Assembly: GCA_964370405.1 (NCBI GenBank)
Contig: CAYJJB010000016.1
Coordinates: 1 to 30,924, forward strand
DNA: 30,924 nt
Reading direction: 5' to 3'
Source: SIG603 sp964370405
GTDB taxonomy: Bacteria; Bacillota; Clostridia; Oscillospirales; Acutalibacteraceae
Part shown: positions 23,344-30,924 of the stretch, piece after piece
How positions within the stretch are numbered: position 1 is the first letter of the stretch
Layout: each line of letters begins with the position of its first letter
Made by a program: the position numbers and the translations under genes
The notes under the pieces: model-generated
Databases searched by the model: none
Told to the model about the DNA's origin: nothing
The model's input: only the letters and a program-made list of their open reading frames with translations

Positions 23344-24414
23344 TCAGTTCGCATTCTCTAAAGCGTACTGTATTAATGTTTCAACAAGTTTTTCCGAACT
23401 CACACCAACACTTTCCCAAAGTTTTGGATACATACTTATTGGAGTGCAGCCAGGTATGGTATTTATCTCGTTTAAAATAATCTTATTATTTTCAGTTAAG
23501 AAAAAGTCTACTCTTGAAAGTCCACTACATCCAAGATATCTATAAGCCTTTATGGCAATACGTCTAATTTCATCAGAAATTTCTTGTGGTATATTTGCAG
23601 GAATTATTGTTTGAGCAACTCCGTTTTTATATTTATCATCGTAATCATAAAATTGTGCACCAGCACTTATTTCACCTACGGGTGATGCAAAAACATTGCG
23701 GTTTCCGTATACCGCACATTCAAGTTCTCTACCAACAATTGCTTCTTCAACAACAATTTTGCTGTCATGAGCACTTGCAAGTGCCACAGCGTTGTCAAGC
23801 TCTTCGGGACAGTTTACCTTGCTAACACCAAGTGATGAACCAGAGTTTGCAGGTTTAACAAAAACAGGAAAATCAAACCTTGCAGAGATTTTATTCATTA
23901 TTCCATTTCTGTCAGCGGTATATCTGTCAGAATAAAACCATAAATAATGTGCCTGCGCAATATTTGCTGTGCTTAAAAGTGCATGTGCAATTGCCTTATC
24001 CATGCAGACTGCAGAAGCCGTGGTTTTGCTTCCTATATATGGAATACCAGAAAGCTCAAACAAACCCTGAATTGTGCCGTCTTCACCATTTTTTCCATGC
24101 AAAATAGGTGCAACAACATCAATTGGTATGATTTGAGTTTTACTTTCTGAAAAAACAACTAATCCACTGTTTTGACGGCATGGGCTTAACATGGCACTTT
24201 GGTTGGTAGGAGAGTTTACCCATGTGCCGTTTTCAATATTTTCCACAGGTCCATTATATAAAAACCAAGCACCTGTTTTAGTAATGCCTACGGTTTTTAC
24301 ATTGTATTTGTGTGGGGGTAGGTTTCTTATAAAAAATGAGGCGGAGATAAGTGAAATTTCATATTCGCTTGAAACTCCTCCAAAAATTACTGCAATAGTT
24401 TGTCTTGATTTCAT
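23344..24414 (-). CDS. ddl: D-alanine-D-alanine ligase
   Basis: A 356-aa ATP-grasp enzyme. The N-terminal substrate loop has IFGGVSSEYEISLIS, the hinge PILHGKNGEDGTIQG, and the ATP part FVKPANSGSSLGVSK and the metal site EINTIPGCT. The omega-loop reads FYDYDDKY, with the Tyr-Lys pair of D-Ala-D-Ala ligases and not the VanA-type His loop, so no vancomycin-resistance activity is expected. It makes the dipeptide end of the wall precursor in the cytoplasm. It is the first gene of a five-gene operon; the ATG at 24414 follows GAAAGGA. Confidence 0.95.
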   Translation of the reverse strand: MKSRQTIAVIFGGVSSEYEISLISASFFIRNLPPHKYNVKTVGITKTGAWFLYNGPVENIENGTWVNSPTNQSAMLSPCRQNSGLVVFSESKTQIIPIDVVAPILHGKNGEDGTIQGLFELSGIPYIGSKTTASAVCMDKAIAHALLSTANIAQAHYLWFYSDRYTADRNGIMNKISARFDFPVFVKPANSGSSLGVSKVNCPEELDNAVALASAHDSKIVVEEAIVGRELECAVYGNRNVFASPVGEISAGAQFYDYDDKYKNGVAQTIIPANIPQEISDEIRRIAIKAYRYLGCSGLSRVDFFLTENNKIILNEINTIPGCTPISMYPKLWESVGVSSEKLVETLIQYALENAN

Positions 24415-24545
24415 AATAAATCAAATCCTTTCGCTTAATAATTATTATAGCTAATAAATTAGTCAAGTACCACAAGTATAGCATAAAGTTAGTTATTATT
24501 CAATAATTATGCAAAAAAATTAAGGTGTAGTTATAATATAGAAAT

Positions 24546-24589
24546 AAAACCCAATACTTACACTAATTTTAGCCATAGTACTGGATTTT
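24546..24589 (-). terminator. Terminator of the LtaS-like gene
   Basis: Arms AAAACCCAATACT (24546-24558) and AGTACTGGATTTT (24577-24589) pair with two G-T pairs around an 18-nt loop. It is 14 bases after the stop of the LtaS-like gene, and the lower stem supplies the T-run on the minus strand. Confidence 0.65.
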
Positions 24590-24602
24590 ATTACTTAGTT
24601 TT

Positions 24603-26614
24603 TTAATTTAATAAATATTCATAATAGTTAGTGTCCAAAATCCTTGCTGAATTTAAAAATAACTGTGAAACATATTCAGACATGGCACTTACCTCTTCAG
24701 GGCTTACGGTTTGACCTTCAAAAACTGTTGCTTCATTTGTGTTTGAATTAAACATAAATTTATCAGTAATATAGCTTCTGTCTGCAAACATTACAAGCGC
24801 TTGACTGTCTGATAAAATATCTTGTCCTATGTAAAGTCTTGAATCATATTCCAGTCCAAATAAATTTGAAAGTGTGGGTGCAATGTCAAGGCTTGATGAA
24901 TATTTGTCAGAAATAACAGGTTCTGTCATTTCGCTATTCCAAAGAATAAAAGCATTCTCATATAATTCAAATGTGTTTTCTAAAGTTTCTACTCCACGAA
25001 GCTCTGCGTATTGCTCATCTGTAAGTCCATAAGGGTAGTGGTCGCTACTTAAAGCAATTACAGTATCATCAAGTTTGCCAGCTGCATCGAGCTGGCTTAA
25101 AAGCTCAGTCAAAGCATACTCAAGTTCTAAATTGCACGAGATATACGCTTTTACAGCTTCTGAATATGGCAAATCGGCGACGGCATCCCTGTTCTTATAA
25201 GCCATCATGTTACCCATAAAATTATATTCCAAATGTCCGCTTACAGTCATGTAGTATACACTGAAATTTTCAGCATTAATATAATATGGTGTAGACTGAG
25301 TGATAAGCTCTATATCGGACTCAGGCCACTGGTCGGTAATTTCTAAACCATGTCCTTTTGCATAAAATTCATAACCCATGGTAGGGTATGATTTATCCCT
25401 ATTATAATAAGAATAGCTATGGTTATGAAAAGCATAGCTTTCATAGGCTAAGCTATTAAACTGATTACCAAAAGCAAATGGCATGTAATTATCAGCAACT
25501 CTTGTATAGCTCCACACACCACTTTTTGGAAGTAGCCCTGTGGTGGCAACATATTCGCCATCAGATGTACTAACGCCCCAAATAGGTGTGTAAAAATTGG
25601 TAAAATTAAAACCTTCTGTTTGCATTTTATATAGAGTAGGTGTAAGGTTTTCATCTATAAAATAAGGTGTAAAACCTTCTGCTGTAATTAAAATTAAGTT
25701 TTTTCCCTCAAACATTCCTGTATATTCATTTTCCATAGTAGGTGTTCTTTGTGAAAAAAACTCATTCATAGAAAGATAGGTAGCATCAGTTTCTTCCATA
25801 TTAAATGTAATATCCATTACTTGGCTCTCATACACTATTGGTTCGGGTGTTTGAGTGGGTGCCAAGCTTGGTGCCACTGTAGGACTAGGAGCTGGGGTAG
25901 GAGTGCTTTCTTCTTCCATGGAAAGTATGGTTACATCGGTCTCACCAATGAACTCTTGTCCACCAAAAATAGCAAATTTAATGTCAAGTGCCATGCACAT
26001 TGGCATGCCGAAAGTACTCATGCTATTTATTGGTACAAATTCGTTTAATAAAAGATATCTTGGGCTATTTAATCCGCTTGTGAAAAACAGAGGTAAAGCA
26101 AGGCTTAGTACTGTGCATAGAGAGAATGTACAGGATATTATTATTTTTGGCAAACGATTATATGTTGCACTTAAAAAACATTTTCNNNNNNNNNNTAAAA
26201 TGTAAAAAGAACTGCTATTTGCGCTAGCATTAAAATATAGGAGTACCAGTATATCGAGAGTGAGTTAATTGCGACTTCGATAAACTCAAAAGCTTTAGTA
26301 GCTCCACCTATAGAGGCAATAAAATAAGGAGTGTTAAAAATACTATAGTATATAAGCTGAGATATGTATATAAGGCTTAAACCTACTGAAAAAATTGCTT
26401 GAAGAGTAAATGAGAGCTTCTTGTTTTTTATTACACTACCTATAAGTAGCAAAAATAATCCTAAGCTACATGAAAATAAAACCTTATAAATACTAAATCC
26501 AGAATTTATGCTAAAGGAAAAAATTATTTCACAAAACAGTGAATAGCAAGTTATAAATATATAAACAAAAGAGCCTGGTAGAATACTACTGGGCTCTTTA
26601 CGCAAATGTTTCAT
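24603..26614 (-). CDS. LtaS/sulfatase-like membrane phosphoglycerol transferase (split by an assembly gap)
   Basis: The part before the gap (26614 to about 26196) encodes four to five membrane helices. The part after it (about 26185 to 24603) begins with another helix, continues into a Ser/Thr/Pro-rich stalk (STPTPAPSPTVAPS) and a full sulfatase-fold domain. Metal and nucleophile motifs are visible: LILITAEGF (Glu), STSDGEY (Thr nucleophile), VSGHLEYN (His) and SSDHYPYG (Asp-His). The two parts are out of frame only across the 10-N filler. The ATG at 26614 has GGGGGA upstream. The family moves phosphoglycerol to lipoteichoic acid or other glycopolymers outside the cell; the long stalk is unlike LtaS, so the acceptor may differ. 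Confidence 0.87.
26186..26195. other. Assembly gap (10 N) inside the LtaS-like gene
   Basis: Ten N of placeholder length, falling between the membrane part and its last helix. The frames on the two sides are out of register, as at 4065-4074, so neither gap length is real. Confidence 0.95.
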
Positions 26615-26632
26615 CGTTATTCCCCCAATTTC

Positions 26633-26685
26633 TATCAAATTTGATATATTTAATGATATTATAACACAAAAAATATATTTTACAA
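26633..26685 (-). promoter_or_regulatory. Promoter of the LtaS-like gene with a downstream palindrome
   Basis: On the minus strand TTGTAA (26685-26680) and TATAAT (26663-26658) are 16 bp apart. A perfect 14-bp palindrome TATCAAATTTGATA (26633-26646) lies between the -10 and the ribosome-binding site, a position where a repressor could block transcription. At this AT content a chance palindrome is possible. Confidence 0.5.
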
Positions 26686-26713
26686 GAATGAAAATTGAGT
26701 ATTTTTCACATTT

Positions 26714-28453
26714 TTACTTTAAGTTTATATCTTTTAGAATTTCTGGGTTTACTTTAAAATTTCTGCTTATATCCATAAGTCCATTAACTTCTTGCTGGAC
26801 ATCAGTAGCTTGAGTATAGCAGTACCCACACACATAGTCTAGGTTTTTTATTGCAGTAGTCAAGCTGTCAAAACGTTTTATAAAATCTTCTTCTGATTTA
26901 ACTTTATCTCCATATCCCCAACCTGATTGACCGAAGTTTAAAGCTGTTCCACCAAATTCACTGATTATAACAGGTTGTCCGCTATAAGAATAACCGTTTG
27001 AAAATGCAGGGTTTGCCTTGTTGTGGTATTTTTTTGAAGAAAGTATGGCATCTTTATCTTTATAATAATTATAAAAAAAGTCTCCGTCAGATTCATAGTC
27101 ATGTAAGGTGACTATGTCGGTTATACAGTGCTCCCAGCCATCGTTTGAAACAACTGGACGCTCAGCGTCGTACGATTTTGTAAGGTGATAAACTGCAAGG
27201 TTAAATTGTTGCTCTTTATAATTTGTCTTAATATTTGGCACGCCCCAACTTTCGTTAATTGGAACCCAAGTTATAATTGATGGATGATTATAATTTTGTT
27301 TTACAATTTTAGTCCATTCTTTCATAAATTTGTCAACCGATTTTTCAGAAAACACATAATGAGATGGCATTTCACACCACACCAGCATACCCTTTGTATC
27401 GCAGTGGTACAAAAATCTTTCATCTTCAGTTTTTTGGTGCTTTCTAAGCCCGTTGTAGCCCATAGCCATAATTTTATCTATATCTTCAATCAGTGCTTCT
27501 TCATTTACAGGGGTAAGGTGAGAGTCTTCCCAGTAACCTTGGTCAAGGATAAGCCTTTGATATAATGGTCTACCATTTAAAAGTATTTGGTTGCCCTCGG
27601 TTTTTATTTCCCTCATTCCAAAGTATGAAGATACAAAGTCAAGTTTCTCATCTTTGCTATATAAAGTAAAGTTAATATCGTAAAGTGCTGGGTTTTGTGG
27701 GGACCAAAGTTCAATTTGCCAAGGCAGCTTGTTGCTTGAGATATCAATTTTAACAGAAAAATAAGCATCGTTTAGCTTTTTGGTGCATGTTGTGATATGG
27801 GTGTCTTTAAATGAAATATCAATTTTAATATCTAAATTATCAGAGTTTATAGCACTTCCTTCAATCATTACAGAGTTATCGCTTATACTAGGAGTGATTT
27901 TAACATGCTCTAAGTGACTATGATTTATATTTTCAAGCCAAACAGATTTCCAAATTCCTGTGGTTTGAACATACCAACAAGCAAAACTTTTTTCAGTAAA
28001 GCGCTGCTTTCCACGTGCTTGCTCACGACTTTTACTGTCCTCAATTTTTACTATAATATCATTTTTACCAAGTTTTAAACTCTTGCTAATGTCAAAACTA
28101 AAACGAGAATAAGCTCCCTCGTTAAAGCCTATGAATTCTCCGTTAACCCATAGCTTTGTTAAATAATCACTACCTTCAAAATGAAGCAAAGTACAGTTTT
28201 TGCTCCATGCTTCATCAATATCGATAGTTTTTCGATACCATAAATAGTTGTGCTCTGTTTCATCTTGTATACCACTAAGCTTTGTTTCATAAGTAAATGG
28301 TACATTTATGTCGTGCTGTTTTGTAAAGGTTTCACTCCAGTTTTCATCTTCACCAATATTCTCATCATCAAAGGCAAAGTCCCATATTCCGTCAAGTAAT
28401 TTATAAGAATTTCTTACAAATTGTGGTCTTGGGTAATTTTTAATGTAAGTCAT
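26714..28453 (-). CDS. Glycoside hydrolase family 2 (beta-glycosidase)
   Basis: A 579-aa cytosolic GH2 enzyme without signal peptide. An N-terminal sugar-binding jelly roll (YKLLDGIWDFAFDDEN, then LWVNGEFIGFNEGAYSRF) is followed by an immunoglobulin-like domain and a TIM barrel. Acid/base E401 is in VPINESWG and nucleophile E499 in VIISEFGGTA. The length is near that of beta-glucuronidase (about 600) and far short of LacZ (about 1000). The segment normally giving uronate recognition is not clear, so beta-galactosidase, glucuronidase or mannosidase activity are all open. The ATG at 28453 has AAAGGA upstream. It is transcribed alone from a promoter with an operator-like palindrome. Confidence 0.92.
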   Translation of the reverse strand: MTYIKNYPRPQFVRNSYKLLDGIWDFAFDDENIGEDENWSETFTKQHDINVPFTYETKLSGIQDETEHNYLWYRKTIDIDEAWSKNCTLLHFEGSDYLTKLWVNGEFIGFNEGAYSRFSFDISKSLKLGKNDIIVKIEDSKSREQARGKQRFTEKSFACWYVQTTGIWKSVWLENINHSHLEHVKITPSISDNSVMIEGSAINSDNLDIKIDISFKDTHITTCTKKLNDAYFSVKIDISSNKLPWQIELWSPQNPALYDINFTLYSKDEKLDFVSSYFGMREIKTEGNQILLNGRPLYQRLILDQGYWEDSHLTPVNEEALIEDIDKIMAMGYNGLRKHQKTEDERFLYHCDTKGMLVWCEMPSHYVFSEKSVDKFMKEWTKIVKQNYNHPSIITWVPINESWGVPNIKTNYKEQQFNLAVYHLTKSYDAERPVVSNDGWEHCITDIVTLHDYESDGDFFYNYYKDKDAILSSKKYHNKANPAFSNGYSYSGQPVIISEFGGTALNFGQSGWGYGDKVKSEEDFIKRFDSLTTAIKNLDYVCGYCYTQATDVQQEVNGLMDISRNFKVNPEILKDINLK

Positions 28454-28502
28454 AAGTGTACATCCTTTCTCGTTGAAGTTTATTTTCTAAATATATAATA
28501 AA

Positions 28503-28545
28503 ACTATAGCACTGCGTCTTACAGATTGCAAGTGATATCTTGCAA
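28503..28545 (-). promoter_or_regulatory. Promoter of the GH2 gene with operator-like palindrome
   Basis: On the minus strand TTGCAA (28531-28526) and TATAGT (28508-28503) are exactly 17 bp apart. The inverted repeat TTGCAAG-N6-CTTGCAA (28526-28545, perfect 7-bp arms) covers the -35 and the bases just upstream. This suits a dimeric sugar-responsive regulator. No regulator gene is adjacent. Confidence 0.7.
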
Positions 28546-28603
28546 AAATATGGAGATATTGATATAATATTTTTAGAATGTAAAATTTAGATTAAAAGTA
28601 AAT

Positions 28604-28655
28604 TTTACATGAATTTTACATGAATGAGCGAGTACTTTTACAATCTTAATATAAA
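28604..28655 (+). promoter_or_regulatory. Pho-box-like phased repeats and -10 of the two-component operon
   Basis: TTTACA occurs at 28604, 28615 and 28637, on an 11-bp phase with one degenerate unit at 28626. This is the layout of PhoP boxes in Bacillus (TT[A/C/T]ACA with 5-bp spacers). A -10-like TATAAA (28650-28655) has no good -35, as expected for an activator-dependent promoter. An inverted copy (TGTAAAATTT at 28579, AAATTTTACA at 28600) extends the site. It supports autoregulation by the encoded response regulator. Confidence 0.65.
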
Positions 28656-28681
28656 ATTATAAAAAAACAGGAGGTGCAGAT

Positions 28682-29365
28682 GTGAGTAATAAAGAAATTT
28701 ATTTAGTTGAAGATGATAATAGCATAAGAGAGCTTGTTGTATATACAATGCAAAGTTCAGGATATATAGCAACTGGTTTTGGTGACACAAGAAGTTTTTG
28801 GGAGAAAATGAGTACCAATTTACCTGATTTAATTCTGCTTGATATAATGTTACCTGACGAAAATGGGCTTGACATTTTAAAAAAAATTAGAGCATAAAGT
28901 GAATTTGAAAACATACCTGTCATAATGCTTACGGCAAAAGGCACTGAATATGATAGAGTAGTAGGTCTTGACATGGGTGCTGATGACTATATTTCAAAGC
29001 CATTTGGAATGATGGAACTTATAAGCCGTGTAAAAGCTGTGCTTAGAAGAACTAGTAAAGAGGTTGCAGGTACTGAATATAAAATTAAAAATCTAGTCAT
29101 GCAAGCGGAAAAGTATGCAGTGTTTGTTGATGATAAGCAAATTGCACTTACTTTAAAAGAGTTTGAACTTCTAAAGCTTCTTATAGAAAATAAAGGAATA
29201 GTTTTGAGCCGTGACAGAATACTTGAAAATATTTGGGGCTATGATTTTGATGGAGAAACCAGAACTGTTGATGTGCATGTGAGAACACTGCGCTCAAAGC
29301 TTGGAAATGCAGGAGAGCTTGTTGAAACTGTGCGAGGAATAGGGTATAGAATAGGCGGAGTATAA
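28682..29365 (+). pseudogene. OmpR/PhoB-type response regulator with one in-frame stop codon
   Basis: The GTG at 28682 has AGGAGG 7 bases upstream. The receiver domain shows E10-D11-D12, phosphorylated D54 (LLDIML), T84 (MLTA) and K106 (SKPF); a winged-helix DNA-binding domain follows (LTLKEFELLKLL, TVDVHVRTLRSKLG). Codon 72 is TAA (28895-28897) between IRA and SEFENIP, where one base change would give Lys, Gln or Glu. Everything after it is in the same frame and well conserved, so the lesion is a single nonsense change, a sequencing error or readthrough. Downstream restart at the ATG at 28925 would lack the phosphorylation site. With the kinase that follows it forms a PhoP/PhoR-like pair for phosphate response. 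Confidence 0.85.
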
Positions 29366-29404
29366 ATGAGCATGATTAGTAGAAACGGAGCACATAGGCA
29401 ATGA
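29366..29404 (+). CDS. Possible 12-codon mini-ORF between regulator and kinase
   Basis: ATG at 29366 directly follows the regulator stop and encodes MSMISRNGAHRQ. Its TGA overlaps the kinase ATG (ATGA). A GGCGGAG in the end of the regulator gene could serve as its ribosome-binding site. It may couple translation of the kinase to the regulator; it may also be chance. Confidence 0.3.
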   Translation: MSMISRNGAHRQ

Positions 29405-30924
29405 AAAAAAGAATTTTTTCAAGTATATTTTTTACAAGTTTTGTTATATCCTTAATTACAGTATTATTTATTGTTTTTTTGATGTATAGTGACAGTGTAG
29501 AACTTTTGAAAGAACAAATGAAAGCAGAGCTTGAATATTTAAAAACAGGGTATGAACTTGGTGGAGAAGAATATTTAAAATCACTTGACAGCAGTATAGG
29601 TGGAAGAATCACACTTATATCAGATGATGGAAGCGTTGTCTATGATTCTTCTTTTGATGTAACAAACATGGAAAATCATCAAGATAGGGAAGAAGTGAAA
29701 GAGGCAAGCCGAAATGGTTTTGGAGAAGCAGTAAGGTATTCGCAGACGAATAGCGAAGATATGCATTACTATGCTGTAAAACTGAGTGATGATAATATTA
29801 TGCGTATTTCAAACACCACAAGAAGTATGTATAGAACAATTATTTATGCAATGCCATGGATAATAAGTATAACTGCTTTAATAGTAGTTGTTGCCATAAT
29901 TGTTGCAAATAGACAGTCAAAGTATATATTAAACCCTATAAATAATTTAGATTTTAACAAGCCATTAAATGGCAAGGTTTATGATGAATTGTTACCATTT
30001 TTACAAAAGCTCGATAATCAAAATAATGAGATTAAATTAAGAATTGAACAGCTAAATATAAGGCAAACGGAATTTTCTGCAATAATTGAAAATATTAATG
30101 AGGGGCTTGTTATTATCGACAAAAATGCAGAGGTACTTGTGTGCAACAATGCGGCAAAAATATTTTGCGGATATGGCGATAATCATACCAAAGGCAAAAG
30201 TGTGTATGAACTTAATAAGGCAAAAGACTTTAAGAAATCAATTTGCAAATCATTAGAAGGTACACGAAGTGAGTTTAATAAAAATACTGATGACCAGTAT
30301 CTTAGATACTTTGTAAACCCAGTGATTGTTGATGAGAAAATTTTAGGTGCAGTAATAATCATAGTAGATGAAACCGAAAAGCAAAATAGAGAGGTTTTAA
30401 GGCGAGAGTTTTCTGCAAATGTATCGCATGAACTTAAAACACCGCTTACATCAATTTCGGGTTATGCTGAAATTATGAAAAATGGACTTGTAAAAAACGA
30501 GGATATGGGGCTGTTTTCGACAAAGATTTATAATGAAGCACAAAGACTTATATTATTAATTCAAGATATTATTAAGCTTTCAAGAATTGATGAAGATAGC
30601 GAACTTCCAAAAGATCCGATAGAGCTTTTATCGCTTGCAAGAAGTGTGGAAGAAAGCCTTTTAGATACGCAAAAAAAGGCTAATGTAAATATATATGTAG
30701 AAGGAAAACCACAAACCGTGCAAGGTGTTCCCGTAATGCTTGGCGAAATGCTGTACAATCTTTGTGATAATGCGATTAAATATAATGTAGCAGGCGGCAT
30801 AGTAAGTGTTAATGTTGGACGTGAAAATGGGATGGCAGTAATTAGTGTTAAAGACACAGGTATAGGTATTGCTGAACATGAAAAAGATAGAATTTTTGAA
30901 AGATTTTATAGGGTTGATAAAAGC
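29401..30924 (+). CDS. PhoR-like sensor histidine kinase, 3' end outside the window
   Basis: 508 codons are visible and the frame is open at the window edge. Two membrane helices (about 8-27 and 157-178) bracket an extracytoplasmic sensor of about 130 residues. A PAS domain follows (ENINEGLVIIDKNAEVLVCNNAA). The phosphorylated histidine is H343 in FSANVSHELKTPLTS. The N-box is NLCDNAIKYN, the G1 box VKDTGIGI, and the sequence ends at RFYRVDKS, the start of the F-box. Only the last part of the ATPase domain is missing. The domain order and the upstream Pho-like box point to phosphate sensing, but the stimulus is not proven. GGAG lies 10 bases before the ATG. Confidence 0.92.
   Translation, partial: MKKRIFSSIFFTSFVISLITVLFIVFLMYSDSVELLKEQMKAELEYLKTGYELGGEEYLKSLDSSIGGRITLISDDGSVVYDSSFDVTNMENHQDREEVKEASRNGFGEAVRYSQTNSEDMHYYAVKLSDDNIMRISNTTRSMYRTIIYAMPWIISITALIVVVAIIVANRQSKYILNPINNLDFNKPLNGKVYDELLPFLQKLDNQNNEIKLRIEQLNIRQTEFSAIIENINEGLVIIDKNAEVLVCNNAAKIFCGYGDNHTKGKSVYELNKAKDFKKSICKSLEGTRSEFNKNTDDQYLRYFVNPVIVDEKILGAVIIIVDETEKQNREVLRREFSANVSHELKTPLTSISGYAEIMKNGLVKNEDMGLFSTKIYNEAQRLILLIQDIIKLSRIDEDSELPKDPIELLSLARSVEESLLDTQKKANVNIYVEGKPQTVQGVPVMLGEMLYNLCDNAIKYNVAGGIVSVNVGRENGMAVISVKDTGIGIAEHEKDRIFERFYRVDKS

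Noticed and set aside
23344..24414. VanA-type D-Ala-D-Lac ligase
   Set aside because: The omega-loop FYDYDDKY carries the Tyr-Lys pair of D-Ala-D-Ala ligases, and no vanH, vanX or vanS/R genes are adjacent.

Overview
The window is chromosomal DNA from a low-GC, Gram-positive-type anaerobe, most likely a gut-type clostridium (Clostridia, Eubacteriales/Oscillospirales-like). The pointers are strong AGGAGG ribosome-binding sites, AT-rich sigma-A-like promoters (TTGACA/TATAAT), many lipoproteins, a PerR-type regulator next to a reverse rubrerythrin, an LtaS-like sulfatase, and a ywiB-argS gene pair. Two runs of exactly 10 N (4065-4074 and 26186-26195) show a draft assembly. Each falls inside one gene and breaks its frame artificially.

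Layout. 1-101: the end of a dispersed repeat and a terminator hairpin. 102-2624 (-): a fused protein with a sugar-isomerase-type TIM barrel followed by an acyl-CoA synthetase. 2770-5974 (-): a three-gene ABC-2 exporter-type operon with an operator-like palindrome on its promoter. 6211-7356 (+): a GT4 glycosyltransferase. 7375-7636: a 200-bp MITE-like element between two perfect 31-bp copies of a terminator hairpin. 7641-9194 (-): an ABC-F ATPase. 9387-11213 (+): an SH3 lipoprotein and two TrkA/RCK proteins without a visible channel gene. 11330-12293 (+): PerR-like regulator and reverse rubrerythrin (oxidative stress). 12567-13010 (+): an unknown small membrane protein. 13073-14910 (+): a ThuA-like protein and a Gfo/Idh/MocA oxidoreductase (sugar metabolism).

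14966-17748 (-): a copper operon of copA, with a CopZ-like domain fused at its C-terminus but keeping its own ribosome-binding site and ATG, followed by csoR. A CsoR-type operator overlies the promoter region. 17932-19241 (-): two lipoproteins. 19396-24414 (-): a housekeeping operon ddl-murI-ywiB(DUF1934)-argS-aldo/keto reductase. 24603-26614 (-): an LtaS/sulfatase-like membrane enzyme. 26714-28453 (-): a family 2 glycoside hydrolase with an operator-like palindrome on its -35. 28604-30924 (+): a PhoP/PhoR-like two-component system preceded by phased TTTACA repeats. Its response regulator carries one in-frame TAA, and its kinase runs off the window.

The most unusual items are the MITE-like element that seems to duplicate terminators on insertion, the isomerase-acyl-CoA synthetase fusion, the copA/copZ gene with an internal start, and the nonsense codon in the response regulator. 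I see no CRISPR array, tRNA, rRNA, prophage or transposase gene. No gene-free stretch exceeds 300 bases.
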